From the NCBI GenBank assembly GCA_900550285.1, contig URRW01000004.1, positions 40,898 through 104,897 of the forward strand: 64,000 nucleotides of DNA, in the 5' to 3' direction. Shown here in pieces: positions 1-8,263 of this stretch (the stretch's first letter is position 1; every line of letters starts with the position of its first letter). The DNA comes from an uncultured Lachnospiraceae bacterium (lineage in GTDB: Bacteria > Bacillota > Clostridia > Lachnospirales > Lachnospiraceae). A program made the translations under genes and the position numbers. The notes beneath the pieces are model-generated. The model made no database searches and had not been told where the DNA came from. It saw only the letters and a list, made by a program, of their open reading frames with translations.

Positions 1-1
1 T

Positions 2-841
2 CATGAAAAATCCGGCCAGCTCCACGGCCTGATGCGCGTGCGCAGCTTCACACAGGATGACGCCCATATTTTCATGACACCGGAACAGATCAAAGAAGAG
101 ATCAAGGGCGTTGCAGCGCTGATCGACGAGGTATATTCCCTGTTTGGCTTCGAGTATCATGTGGAGCTGTCCACAAGGCCCGAGGACTCCATGGGAAGCG
201 ACGAGGACTGGGAAATGGCGACAGACGCGCTGCGCAATGCGCTGGATGAATTAAAGCTGCCTTATGTGGTAAACGAGGGCGACGGCGCGTTCTATGGCCC
301 CAAGATCGACTTCCATCTGGTAGACTGCATCGGCAGGACATGGCAGTGCGGCACAATCCAGCTGGATTTCCAGCTGCCGCAGCGGTTTGAGCTGGAATAC
401 ATCGGCGCAGACGGCGAGAAGCACCGCCCGATCATGATCCACCGCGTAGTATTCGGCTCCATCGAGCGTTTCATCGGTATCCTGATCGAGCACTTTGCGG
501 GCGCGTTCCCGGCATGGCTGGCTCCGGTCCAGGTAAAGGTGCTTCCGATTTCCGACAAATATATGGATTATGCAAACAGCGTACAGGAGAAGCTGTTTGC
601 GGCGGGCATCCGTTCCGAGGTTGACATGCGTTCTGAAAAGATCGGCTACAAGATCCGTGAGGCGCAGACTTCCAAAATCCCTTACATGCTCGTTGTAGGG
701 CAGAAGGAAGAGGAAGAGGGCACAGTTTCTGTCAGAAGCAGGGCTGCCGGAGACGAAGGCGCAAGAAGCGTGGACGCTTTTGTGGAGGATCTGTTAAAAG
801 AGATCCGTACAAAAGAAAACCGTTTAAAGAGCGCAGAATAA
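2..841 (+). CDS. thrS: Threonyl-tRNA synthetase, C-terminal part (5' end outside window)
   Basis: Cytoplasmic class II aminoacyl-tRNA synthetase that charges tRNA-Thr. The frame is already open at base 2 and reads HEKSGQLHGLMRVRSFTQDD, which is motif 2 of ThrRS, so the first ATG at 32 is internal. The zinc-binding His of TQDDAH and the His of MIHRVVFGS are visible, followed by motif 3 (GSIERFIGILIEHFAGAFP) and the C-terminal anticodon-binding domain starting near APVQVKVLPI. The TGS, editing and first zinc-ligand regions lie upstream of the window. Nothing in the visible 279 codons suggests damage. Identification is secure from the motifs. Confidence 0.97.
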   Translation, partial: HEKSGQLHGLMRVRSFTQDDAHIFMTPEQIKEEIKGVAALIDEVYSLFGFEYHVELSTRPEDSMGSDEDWEMATDALRNALDELKLPYVVNEGDGAFYGPKIDFHLVDCIGRTWQCGTIQLDFQLPQRFELEYIGADGEKHRPIMIHRVVFGSIERFIGILIEHFAGAFPAWLAPVQVKVLPISDKYMDYANSVQEKLFAAGIRSEVDMRSEKIGYKIREAQTSKIPYMLVVGQKEEEEGTVSVRSRAAGDEGARSVDAFVEDLLKEIRTKENRLKSAE

Positions 842-928
842 ACAGGGCGTTCTTCTGCATATCAGTTCCGCCGCCGGGCATACTGAAAAAGGAGCCGCGC
901 AGACTGCGGCGCATAAGGAGGTATGAAG

Positions 929-1243
929 ATGACGGAACTGAAATGTCTGGTAAAAAACTGCACCTATAACGACAGCCAGTGCTGCTGCAAGGGAGACATC
1001 ATGGTAGGCGGCATGAAGGCATGCAGCTGTGACGATACCTGCTGCGAAAGCTTCCGGGAGCAGAAGGAGGGCAGCGCAAGAAACGCGCTGGACCATCCGA
1101 GCCGGATGATCAGCATCGACTGCGAGGCGGTAAAATGTATGTACAATACCAATTACAAATGCAGCGCGGAGCATGTTGACATCAAAGGCATTGGGGCGGA
1201 CGGCAGCAGGGAGACGCTGTGCGCTACGTTCACGGAGCGGTAA
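929..1243 (+). CDS. DUF1540 Cys-rich protein with two metal-binding-like modules
   Basis: A 104-residue protein with about 13 cysteines in two related modules: one in residues 6-42 (C-x4-C, CCC, VGGMKACSC, CC-x2-F) and one in residues 65-100 (C-x4-C-x-YN-x2-YKC, IKG, C-x2-F). This is the DUF1540 pattern, presumed zinc or metal binding; its function is unknown. Two ATGs compete: 923 lies 1 base from the AAGGAGG site at 915-921, 929 lies 7 bases from it, so 929 is chosen. It follows thrS by 87 bases and ends in a strong terminator. Confidence 0.85.
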   Translation: MTELKCLVKNCTYNDSQCCCKGDIMVGGMKACSCDDTCCESFREQKEGSARNALDHPSRMISIDCEAVKCMYNTNYKCSAEHVDIKGIGADGSRETLCATFTER

Positions 1244-1294
1244 GGCTGCCCGACGGGGCGAATACAGGTTTTGGACGGGTTTCCCCCACCGAAA

Positions 1295-1322
1295 GGTGTG
1301 CACGAAGGCGCACACCTTTTTT
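1295..1322 (+). terminator. Rho-independent terminator after DUF1540 gene
   Basis: GGTGTGC (1295-1301) pairs with GCACACC (1310-1316) and is followed by six T. An outer CCCACC/GGTGGG pair (1285-1290, 1323-1328) could extend the structure. Confidence 0.85.
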
Positions 1323-1401
1323 GGTGGGACGGGTGCGCGCCGGACGGATACGCTTTTGGGAAAAGCGAAATTTTCTGCTTCCGTATTTGAAGGATTTGTA
1401 T

Positions 1402-1407
1402 TATAAT
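1402..1407 (+). promoter_or_regulatory. Possible -10 box for the CofE-like gene
   Basis: A perfect TATAAT lies 75 bases before the next gene, after the preceding terminator. At the right distance (1379-1384) there is only a poor -35 (TTCCGT), so the promoter is plausible but not certain. Confidence 0.4.
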
Positions 1408-1481
1408 AAAAAGGAATCTGATTTTTTACATACGGAATCAGTCATTGAGTTGAGTTAGACAGGAATAGAAGAGGTACAGCA

Positions 1482-2672
1482 ATGGAAAGAAGAGTAGGAA
1501 CCATTTCAAGAGGAATCCGCTGCCCGATCATCCGCGAGGGGGACAGGCTTTCAGACATCGTGGTGGAGAGCGTTCTGGAAGCGGCAAAGAGCGAGGGCTT
1601 TGAGCTGCGCGACAGGGACGTTATTTCGGTGACGGAGTCGATCGTGGCAAGATCCCAGGGCAACTATGCGTCGGTGGATGCGATCGCGGAGGATGTGAGG
1701 GCAAAGCTGGGCGGTGAGACGATCGGCGTGATCTTCCCGATCCTTTCCCGGAACAGATTCGCGATCTGCCTGCGGGGCATTGCGAAGGGGGCAAAGAAGG
1801 TAGTCCTGATGCTGAGCTATCCCAGCGACGAGGTTGGAAACGAGCTGGTTTCGCTGGATAAGCTGGATGAGGCGCAGGTCAATCCCTACAGCGACGTGCT
1901 CACGCTGGAGCGCTACAGAGAGCTGTTTGGCGAGAACCGCCATCCCTTTACCGGCGTGGATTATGTGGAATATTACAGCCAGCTGATCCGGGAGTCCGGC
2001 GCGGATGTGGAGGTGATCTTTGCCAACAATCCGAGGGAGATCTTAAAGCATACCGATAAGGTGCTGACCTGCGACATCCATTCCAGGGCGCGCACAAAGC
2101 GGATCCTGAAAGCGGCCGGCGCGGCGGTCGTATGCGGGCTGGACGAGATCCTGAACGCTCCGGTAAACGGCAGCGGCTGCAATGAGAAATACGGTCTGCT
2201 TGGTTCCAACAAATCTACGGAGGACACGGTAAAGCTGTTCCCCAGAGACTGTCAGGATCTTGTGCTGGATATTCAGAAGCAGGTGCTTGACAGAACCGGG
2301 AAGCATGTAGAGGTCATGGTATACGGCGACGGTGCGTTCAAGGATCCCGTAGGCAAGATCTGGGAGCTGGCGGATCCCTGCGTGGCAGCGGCAAACACCG
2401 AAGGGCTGGAAGGCACTCCGAACGAAGTGAAGCTGAAATATCTGGCGGACAACGACTTTAAGGAGCTGTCCGGCGAGGCGCTGAAAAATGCGATTTCCGA
2501 CCGCATCAGAAGCAAGAAGGAGAATCTGGTAGGCGATATGGCTTCCCAGGGCACGACGCCCAGAAGGCTGACCGACCTGATTGGTTCTTTGTGCGACTTA
2601 ACGAGCGGCTCCGGCGACAAGGGAACCCCGGTCGTTTTGGTGCAGGGATATTTTGATAATTTTACCGACTAA
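1482..2672 (+). CDS. CofE-like (coenzyme F420-0:L-glutamate ligase family) protein
   Basis: A 396-residue cytoplasmic protein of the F420-0:gamma-glutamyl ligase family. Family features visible are an early VVESVLEAAKSEGFELRDRD and DVISVTESIVARSQG region, the LSRNRFAICLRGIAKGAKKV segment and a GDGAFKDPVGKIWELADP segment near residue 285. In archaea and actinobacteria CofE adds glutamate to coenzyme F420. No other F420 gene is visible here, and Clostridia generally lack F420, so the real substrate is probably different. The start follows an AGAGGT site 7-8 bases upstream. It is a single gene between a terminator and the infC promoter. Confidence 0.75.
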   Translation: MERRVGTISRGIRCPIIREGDRLSDIVVESVLEAAKSEGFELRDRDVISVTESIVARSQGNYASVDAIAEDVRAKLGGETIGVIFPILSRNRFAICLRGIAKGAKKVVLMLSYPSDEVGNELVSLDKLDEAQVNPYSDVLTLERYRELFGENRHPFTGVDYVEYYSQLIRESGADVEVIFANNPREILKHTDKVLTCDIHSRARTKRILKAAGAAVVCGLDEILNAPVNGSGCNEKYGLLGSNKSTEDTVKLFPRDCQDLVLDIQKQVLDRTGKHVEVMVYGDGAFKDPVGKIWELADPCVAAANTEGLEGTPNEVKLKYLADNDFKELSGEALKNAISDRIRSKKENLVGDMASQGTTPRRLTDLIGSLCDLTSGSGDKGTPVVLVQGYFDNFTD

Positions 2673-2691
2673 AAATATTTCACAGCAGGTA

Positions 2692-2720
2692 TTGACAACC
2701 GATACCTGCTGTGTTAATAT
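2692..2720 (+). promoter_or_regulatory. Consensus promoter of the infC operon
   Basis: TTGACA at 2692-2697, a 17-base spacer and TAATAT at 2715-2720. Transcription would begin near 2727, giving a leader of about 245 bases before infC. Confidence 0.85.
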
Positions 2721-2726
2721 GTTCAA

Positions 2727-2971
2727 GTACGCGAGGCGTACAGTACAAGCAAGCAGAGTTCACTCTCACCCTATAGCGATCAGGCTCATAGGCGTTCACA
2801 TTTTTTCTTTTTTGATGCAGGATTGCGGGAGAAGAGATTTTGGGAGTGGATGAAGAGGATCCACTTTTTTTGTGCGTATTCGCGCAGAAGGTATTGCCTG
2901 ACGGCAGCCACGTCCGATATGGGATGCGTCAGGGCGCACATTTTTTATCATTCTTATGGAGGGAAAGAGCC
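2727..2971 (+). promoter_or_regulatory. infC leader with two attenuator-like hairpins
   Basis: The 300-base gap before infC holds the promoter and this leader. Hairpin 1: GTGGAT (2846-2851) with ATCCAC (2859-2864), then seven T. Hairpin 2: GTGCG (2872-2876) with CGCAC (2935-2939) plus CCTGACG (2897-2903) with CGTCAGG (2927-2933), then A and six T. Both look like intrinsic terminators placed before the operon. In other Firmicutes infC-rpmI-rplT is controlled by a leader that senses ribosomal protein L20; that role here is inferred from position. Confidence 0.7.
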
Positions 2972-3478
2972 ATTAGCGAATTATTTATCAATGAACAGAT
3001 CAGGGACAGGGAGATCCGCCTGATCGGGGAAAACGGTGAACAGCTCGGCATCATGTCTTCGAGAGAGGCGATGAAGCTGGCAGAAGAGGCAGGACTGGAT
3101 CTGGTGAAGATTGCTCCTACGGCGAAGCCGCCCGTCTGCAAGATCGTAGATTACGGCAAGTACAGATATGAGCTTGCACGCAGGGAGAAGGACGCCAAGA
3201 AGAAGCAGAAAGTCATCGAGGTCAAGGAGATTCGGATGTCTCCCAACATTGATACCAATGATTTGAACACCAAGGTTTCGGCTGCGCGCAAATTTTTGGA
3301 GAAGGGCAACCGCGTGAAGATCACCCTTCGTTTCAGAGGCCGTGAGATGGCGCATATGTCCACGAGCAAGCACATTTTGGACGACTTTGCCCAGGCGCTT
3401 TCCGACATCGCGGTCGTAGAGAAGATGCCTAAGGTTGAAGGCAGAAGCATGATCATGTTTTTAACTGTAAAACGCTGA
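2972..3478 (+). CDS. infC: Translation initiation factor IF-3, AUU start
   Basis: A 168-residue factor that binds the 30S subunit and polices start-codon and initiator-tRNA choice. The chain ISELFINEQIRDREIRLIG opens the N-terminal domain; APTAKPPVCKIVDYGKYRYE and a Lys-rich linker near residue 75 lead into the C-terminal domain (VKEIRMSPNIDTNDL, KITLRFRGREM). The frame has no ATG, GTG or TTG at the right place, but ATT at 2972 lies 8 bases after GGAGGG (2958-2963). An AUU start is the classic autoregulated start of infC in enterobacteria. First gene of infC-rpmI-rplT. Confidence 0.95.
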   Translation: MSELFINEQIRDREIRLIGENGEQLGIMSSREAMKLAEEAGLDLVKIAPTAKPPVCKIVDYGKYRYELARREKDAKKKQKVIEVKEIRMSPNIDTNDLNTKVSAARKFLEKGNRVKITLRFRGREMAHMSTSKHILDDFAQALSDIAVVEKMPKVEGRSMIMFLTVKR

Positions 3479-3531
3479 CCTACAGTTAAAATATACGTTT
3501 CAGAAAATGAAGCAACAGGAGGAAATCAGAT

Positions 3532-3729
3532 ATGCCTAAAATGAAAACAAGCAGAGCTGCTGCAAAACGTTTTAAATTAACGGGAACCGGTAAGCTGAAG
3601 AGAGCAAAAGCTTACAAGAGCCATATCTTAACAAAGAAGTCTACCAAGAGAAAGAGAAATCTTCGTAAGGGTACGATGACAGACGCTACCAATGTTAAGA
3701 ATATGAAGAAGATTTTACCGTATTTATAA
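3532..3729 (+). CDS. rpmI: 50S ribosomal protein L35
   Basis: A 65-residue, strongly basic protein of normal family length, starting MPKMKTSRAAAKRFKLTG and containing the HILTKKSTKRKRNLRKG core. It is part of the large ribosomal subunit. It is preceded by AGGAGG and sits 53 bases after infC and 22 bases before rplT in the usual gene order. Confidence 0.98.
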   Translation: MPKMKTSRAAAKRFKLTGTGKLKRAKAYKSHILTKKSTKRKRNLRKGTMTDATNVKNMKKILPYL

Positions 3730-3751
3730 GACGTAAGGAGGAATCGGCAAG

Positions 3752-4108
3752 ATGGCAAGAGTAAAAGGCGGCATGAGTGCCAGAAGAAAACATAATAAAG
3801 TATTGAAGCTTGCGAAAGGATACAGAGGCGCCAGAAGCAAACAGTACAGAGTAGCAAAGCAGTCTGTTATGAGAGCGCTGACATCTTCTTACGCTGGCCG
3901 TAAGGAGAGAAAGCGTCAGATGAGACAGCTGTGGATCGCCCGTATCAACGCAGCTGCAAGACTGAACGGCTTATCCTATTCCAAGTTCATGTTCGGCTTA
4001 AAGCAGGCTGGCGTAGATATGAACAGAAAAATGCTGGCTGAGATGGCAGTAAACGACGCAGCAGGCTTTGCAACACTGGCAGAGCTGGCTAAGTCCAAAA
4101 TTGCTTAA
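3752..4108 (+). CDS. rplT: 50S ribosomal protein L20
   Basis: A 118-residue protein of standard length: MARVKGGMSARRKHNKVLKL, the basic RNA-binding extension GYRGARSKQYRVAKQSVMRA, and the globular part ending in ALAELAKSKIA-like sequence. It is needed for early 50S assembly on 23S rRNA and in Firmicutes represses its own operon by binding the leader. AAGGAGG lies 8-14 bases upstream. Last gene of the operon, followed by a terminator. Confidence 0.98.
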   Translation: MARVKGGMSARRKHNKVLKLAKGYRGARSKQYRVAKQSVMRALTSSYAGRKERKRQMRQLWIARINAAARLNGLSYSKFMFGLKQAGVDMNRKMLAEMAVNDAAGFATLAELAKSKIA

Positions 4109-4135
4109 GCTTACGGCAATATCGCTGGAAATGAC

Positions 4136-4169
4136 AACCCTTCTGAAATGATTTTCAGGAGGGTTTTTT
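4136..4169 (+). terminator. Terminator of infC-rpmI-rplT
   Basis: AACCCTTCTGAAA (4136-4148) folds back on TTTCAGGAGGGTT (4153-4165) around a 4-base loop, with a run of six T. Confidence 0.85.
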
Positions 4170-4184
4170 AAATAAGGGGAAAAG

Positions 4185-5381
4185 ATGCAGGAAAAAAAGA
4201 AAAAACAGCCGGGACAGACGGCAAAAAAGCCCGCCGCGCTTTGCGGTCATTTCGGGAAATGCGGAGGCTGCAAATATTTGAATCTGTCCTATGAGGAACA
4301 GCTTGCGGCAAAGAAAAAGGTTGTCAGGGAGCTGATGGAAAAGCATTGCAAGGTAAAGCCGATCATCGGAATGGACGATCCGTGGCACTATCGCCATAAG
4401 GTGCAGGCGGTGTTCGGGCTCGATCGTAAGAAGCAGCAGATTTCCGGTGTTTATGAGGAAAAAACGCACCGCATTCTGCCGGTGGAAAGCTGCCTGATCG
4501 AGGATCAGAAGGCGGACGCGATCATCAACACGGTGCGGGGCCTTTTAAAATCCTTCAAGATCAAGGTATATGACGAAGATACGGGCTACGGGCTTTTGCG
4601 TTATGTGCTCGTGAGGAAGGCGCGCTATACGGAGGAGATCATGGTCGTTTTGGTAACGGCGTCCCCGGTATTTCCGTCCAAGAGGAATTTTGTGGATGCC
4701 CTCAGAAAGGTGCATCCGGAGATCACGACCGTGGTGCAGAATATCAATGACCGGACGGACAGCATGGTGCTGGGAAGCCGTTTTCAGGTGCTTTACGGAA
4801 AGGGCTATATCGTAGACAGGCTGTGTAGCTGCAGCTTTAAGATCTCGCCGGGCTCTTTTTATCAGGTCAATCCCGAGCAGGCGCAGAAGCTGTATGAAAA
4901 GGCGATTGAGCTGGCAGAGCTGAGCGGGAAGGAGACGGTCGTGGACGCTTACTGCGGCACGGGAACGATCGGCATTATCGCCGCCTCCAAAGCCGGGAAG
5001 GTGATCGGCGTGGAGTCCAATGGGGACGCGGTGCGGGATGCGGTTGGCAACGCAAAGGCAAACAACGTGAAAAATATCCGTTTTTACAGGGATGACGCGG
5101 GCAGGTTTCTGCAGGGCTGCGCCGCGGACGGCATCGGCGTGGACGTGCTTTTGATGGATCCGCCCAGAGCCGGGAGCAGCGAAGAATTTTTGAACGCGGC
5201 AGCGATGATCCGTCCGAAAAAAATCGTTTATGTATCCTGCAATCCGGCGACGCTGGAGCGGGATGCAGCGATTCTGGAGAAAAACGGATACCGTGCAAAA
5301 GAGGTGTGGCCGGTGGATATGTTCCCCTGGTCGGGCGCTGTGGAGGCGGTATGCTCTTTTGTTTTGAAAAAGGACAGATGA
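4185..5381 (+). CDS. rlmD: 23S rRNA (uracil-5-)-methyltransferase RumA/RlmD type
   Basis: A 398-residue SAM-dependent enzyme that makes 5-methyluridine in RNA. The N-terminal cluster C-x5-C-x2-C (CGHFGKCGGC, about residues 20-29) plus the Cys of VESCLIED matches the four ligands of the RumA 4Fe-4S centre. The SAM site is DAYCGTGTIG, followed by LLMDPPRAG and the nucleophile in SCNPATLERD. The N-terminal TRAM domain of many relatives is absent. The exact target (U1939, U747 or both, as in RlmCD of Bacillus) cannot be told from sequence. It follows the rplT terminator, with AGGGGA upstream of ATG 4185. Confidence 0.88.
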   Translation: MQEKKKKQPGQTAKKPAALCGHFGKCGGCKYLNLSYEEQLAAKKKVVRELMEKHCKVKPIIGMDDPWHYRHKVQAVFGLDRKKQQISGVYEEKTHRILPVESCLIEDQKADAIINTVRGLLKSFKIKVYDEDTGYGLLRYVLVRKARYTEEIMVVLVTASPVFPSKRNFVDALRKVHPEITTVVQNINDRTDSMVLGSRFQVLYGKGYIVDRLCSCSFKISPGSFYQVNPEQAQKLYEKAIELAELSGKETVVDAYCGTGTIGIIAASKAGKVIGVESNGDAVRDAVGNAKANNVKNIRFYRDDAGRFLQGCAADGIGVDVLLMDPPRAGSSEEFLNAAAMIRPKKIVYVSCNPATLERDAAILEKNGYRAKEVWPVDMFPWSGAVEAVCSFVLKKDR

Positions 5382-5391
5382 GGGAAAGCCG

Positions 5392-6012
5392 ATGAAAATA
5401 CTGATAACAGGTTTTGATCCCTTCGGCGGCGAAACGGTCAATCCGGCATATGAGGCGGTAAAGCTTCTGCCGGAGCGCATCGCCGGCGCTGAAATCGTAA
5501 AGCTGGAAATCCCGACGGAATTTGAAAAAAGCATGGAGATTTTGGAACAGGCAGTCCGGCAGGAGCTTCCCGACGCGGTGATCAGCGTCGGACAGGCGGG
5601 CGGACGGGCAGAGATCACACCGGAGCGCATCGGCATCAATCTGGCGGATGCGCGGATTTGCGACAACGCGGGAAGCAAGCCGCAGGAAGAACCGCTTGCC
5701 GCAGACGGGCCTGCAGCCTATTTCAGCACGCTTCCGCTGAAGGAGATCGTAAAAAATGTGCAGGACAGCGGGAGCCCATGCCGGATTTCCAATTCTGCGG
5801 GAACGTATGTGTGTAACAGCGTCATGTACCGGACGCTCCGTCTGGCAGAGACTTCGCAGCTGGGATTTCGTGCGGGCTTTATCCATGTGCCTTACGCGAC
5901 GGAACAGACCGTGACAAAGCCTGCCGGGACGCCGGGAATGGCGCTGGCAGACATTGCGCGGGGGCTTTGCGCCGCGGTGGAAGCGGTTGTAAAATATATG
6001 GGGGAAGGATGA
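5392..6012 (+). CDS. pcp: Pyroglutamyl-peptidase I
   Basis: A 206-residue cytoplasmic cysteine peptidase (family C15) that removes N-terminal pyroglutamate from peptides. The opening MKILITGFDPFGGETVNPA is diagnostic, and the triad is present as Glu78 (PERIGIN), Cys141 (SAGTYVCN) and His165 (FIHVPY). It begins 10 bases after the methyltransferase gene, probably in one transcript, and ends before a terminator. Confidence 0.95.
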   Translation: MKILITGFDPFGGETVNPAYEAVKLLPERIAGAEIVKLEIPTEFEKSMEILEQAVRQELPDAVISVGQAGGRAEITPERIGINLADARICDNAGSKPQEEPLAADGPAAYFSTLPLKEIVKNVQDSGSPCRISNSAGTYVCNSVMYRTLRLAETSQLGFRAGFIHVPYATEQTVTKPAGTPGMALADIARGLCAAVEAVVKYMGEG

Positions 6013-6014
6013 TA

Positions 6015-6051
6015 AAAAAGCGTGGCTGACAGATTCAGCTGCGCTTTTTTT
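6015..6051 (+). terminator. Terminator after pcp
   Basis: AAGCG-tg-GCTGA and TCAGC-tg-CGCTT form a stem with a symmetric internal loop, followed by seven T. Confidence 0.8.
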
Positions 6052-6123
6052 AGCGGAGAAGTTCGCGAGCTTCTTAAAAAAACATCGGCACAGCAAAAAA
6101 AGCAGCAGTTCAGCATTTTTCGC

Positions 6124-6153
6124 TTTACATTATTATAAATAATGTTCTATAAT
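6124..6153 (+). promoter_or_regulatory. Promoter of the glycosidase operon
   Basis: TTTACA at 6124-6129, an 18-base spacer and TATAAT at 6148-6153, about 80 bases before the GH51 start. Confidence 0.7.
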
Positions 6154-6234
6154 ATTTTATATAAAACTAAAATATATCTGCACCACGGAACGGGATACAT
6201 TCCGGGCGCAGGGTCTTTCAGGAGGGTAAGCAGG

Positions 6235-8235
6235 ATGGAATTGCAGATTTCTTCTAAAAAAGGGGTTCCGGTACAGCCGGATATGATTGGACTGTTTTTT
6301 GAGGACATCAACTATGCGGCGGACGGCGGGCTGTATGCGGAGATGCTGGAAAACCGGGCGTTTGAGTTTGTGGACTGCTACGGCACGGTGGGCGATTACT
6401 ATACAAAGCCGGATCCGGGATATGGTTGGGAGACGGAGGCAGCCTTGCAGGATGCCGGACGGGAAAAAAGCGTGGCTGCCGGGCAGATGGAATATGTGAG
6501 CGGCAGCCCGGTAAACCGCGCCAATCCCCACTATCTGCGCTTTACGGCGAAAAAAGCGGGGCAGGGATTTTCCAATCAGGCATACGACGGCATTTATCTG
6601 GAACAGGGAAAGTCCTACCGCGTAAGCTTTTATGCCCGGGCGGCGCAGTATCCGGCGGGGGATTTTGCCGTTTCGATAGAAAAGGACGGCAGGGTATTTG
6701 CCAAAGCGGAGGTTTCGTGCATCCATGCGTTACCGGGAAGCTGGCAGAAATGGGTAAAATATGAAACGCAGCTGCGGGCGGAGGAAACCGTGCGGGGCGC
6801 AAAATTTGTGCTCCGGCTGACGGAATGCGGCACGGCAGAGTTTGACTTTCTTTCGATGATGCCGGCGGACGCGGTGGCAGGCGTGTTCCGCAAGGATCTG
6901 TTTGAGCTGTTAAAAGGGCTTCATCCGGGCTTTTTGCGGTTCCCCGGCGGCTGCATCATCGAGGGGAACACGCTGGAAAACCGTTATCGCTGGAAGGAAA
7001 GCGTCGGACCGGCAGAAGGGCGGCGCAGCAATTTTAACCGCTGGGCGGTGCATGAGACGAAGGAGGAAAACGGCTGGCATACCCGCTATTCCCACTACAA
7101 TCAGACGCTTGGCATCGGCTATTATGAATATTTCCTGCTGTGCGAGCTGATCGGGGCAAAGCCGCTGCCGGTGCTCAATGTAGGACTTGCCTGCCAGTAT
7201 CAGTCCTATGAGCTGGTGGAGATGGAGGAGCCGGAATTTCAGGAATTTATACAGGATGCCCTGGATCTGATCGAATTTGCAAACGGGGAGGCAGACAGCC
7301 GCTGGGGAAGCCTGCGGGCGCAGATGGGTCATCCAGAGCCCTTTGGGATGACGATGATCGGCATCGGGAACGAGCAGTGGCAGACGGAAAAGATCGACTT
7401 TTTTGCGCGCTACCGGGCGTTTGAGGAGGCGATCCATGCAAAATATCCCGAGATGAGGCTGATCGGCTCGGCAGGGCCGGACATCACGTCTGAGCGCTAT
7501 GAGGCGGCATGGGATTTTTATAAAAAAGAGGTTCCCGCAAAGCAGAATTTCTGTTATGCGGTGGATGAGCACTATTATGTGAAGCCGGAATGGTTTTATG
7601 AACATACGGATTTTTATGACGAATATCCAAGGGATGTAAAAGTATTTTCCGGCGAATATGCGGCGCATCCAGTCAACGGCATGAATCGCCCGGACGCCAA
7701 CACCCTTGGCGGCGCGCTGGCGGAGGCGGCGTTTTTGACCGGGGTGGAGCGGAATGCGGACGTGGTCGTTTTGGCGTCCTATGCGCCGTTATTCGCACGG
7801 GTCGGCTATGCGCAGTGGTCGCCGGACATGATCTGGTTTGACGAGACGAAAGCCTACGGCACGCCCAGCTACTATGTGCAGAAGCTTTACGGGAAAAATC
7901 TGGGGACGGAGACGGTCTGCATGGACGGTCAGGAAAAAAAGCTGCGCCGGGAAAACGTTTATGTGAGCGTTTCTTATGACGAGGCGGCAAAAGAGCTGAT
8001 CATAAAGGCAGTCAACCATAACCGGGAGAAAAAGGTGCTGGCGCTTTCTGCGCCGGGCTGGGAGACGGCAGGGCAGGCGCGCTGCCAGATCCTTTCGGGG
8101 AAGGAAGAGGACTATAACTGCATCGAAGCGCCCGGGCGGGTCTGCGTCGTAGAAGAACAGCGAGAACTTGAAGAGGGGCTTATGCTGGAGCCGGACAGCT
8201 TTACGGTGGCGCGGATTTTTGCGGTCAGAAAATAA
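6235..8235 (+). CDS. Alpha-L-arabinofuranosidase, GH51, with N-terminal carbohydrate-binding-like domain
   Basis: A 666-residue cytoplasmic (no signal peptide) glycosidase that releases L-arabinofuranose from arabino-oligosaccharides. It opens with the family start (QPDMIGLFFEDINYAADGGLY), has a beta-sandwich binding-like insert at about residues 60-210, and then the TIM barrel with acid/base Glu380 (GIGNEQW) and nucleophile Glu474 (FSGEYAAH). A longer frame begins at 6142, but AGGAGGG at 6220-6226 sits 8 bases before ATG 6235. First gene of a run with GH2 and MATE genes, so imported oligosaccharides are probably cut inside the cell. Confidence 0.9.
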   Translation: MELQISSKKGVPVQPDMIGLFFEDINYAADGGLYAEMLENRAFEFVDCYGTVGDYYTKPDPGYGWETEAALQDAGREKSVAAGQMEYVSGSPVNRANPHYLRFTAKKAGQGFSNQAYDGIYLEQGKSYRVSFYARAAQYPAGDFAVSIEKDGRVFAKAEVSCIHALPGSWQKWVKYETQLRAEETVRGAKFVLRLTECGTAEFDFLSMMPADAVAGVFRKDLFELLKGLHPGFLRFPGGCIIEGNTLENRYRWKESVGPAEGRRSNFNRWAVHETKEENGWHTRYSHYNQTLGIGYYEYFLLCELIGAKPLPVLNVGLACQYQSYELVEMEEPEFQEFIQDALDLIEFANGEADSRWGSLRAQMGHPEPFGMTMIGIGNEQWQTEKIDFFARYRAFEEAIHAKYPEMRLIGSAGPDITSERYEAAWDFYKKEVPAKQNFCYAVDEHYYVKPEWFYEHTDFYDEYPRDVKVFSGEYAAHPVNGMNRPDANTLGGALAEAAFLTGVERNADVVVLASYAPLFARVGYAQWSPDMIWFDETKAYGTPSYYVQKLYGKNLGTETVCMDGQEKKLRRENVYVSVSYDEAAKELIIKAVNHNREKKVLALSAPGWETAGQARCQILSGKEEDYNCIEAPGRVCVVEEQRELEEGLMLEPDSFTVARIFAVRK

Positions 8236-8263
8236 GGGGATGAGGAAAGCGGGGTAATTTTTT

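Noticed and set aside
1173..1406. Open frames running past the DUF1540 gene to the terminator
   Set aside because: They start inside the gene in other frames, cross the terminator hairpin and have no ribosome site.
4545..5678. 377-codon minus-strand frame (and an overlapping 373-codon one)
   Set aside because: Opposite rlmD and pcp, both with intact catalytic motifs; product is low in recognisable structure.
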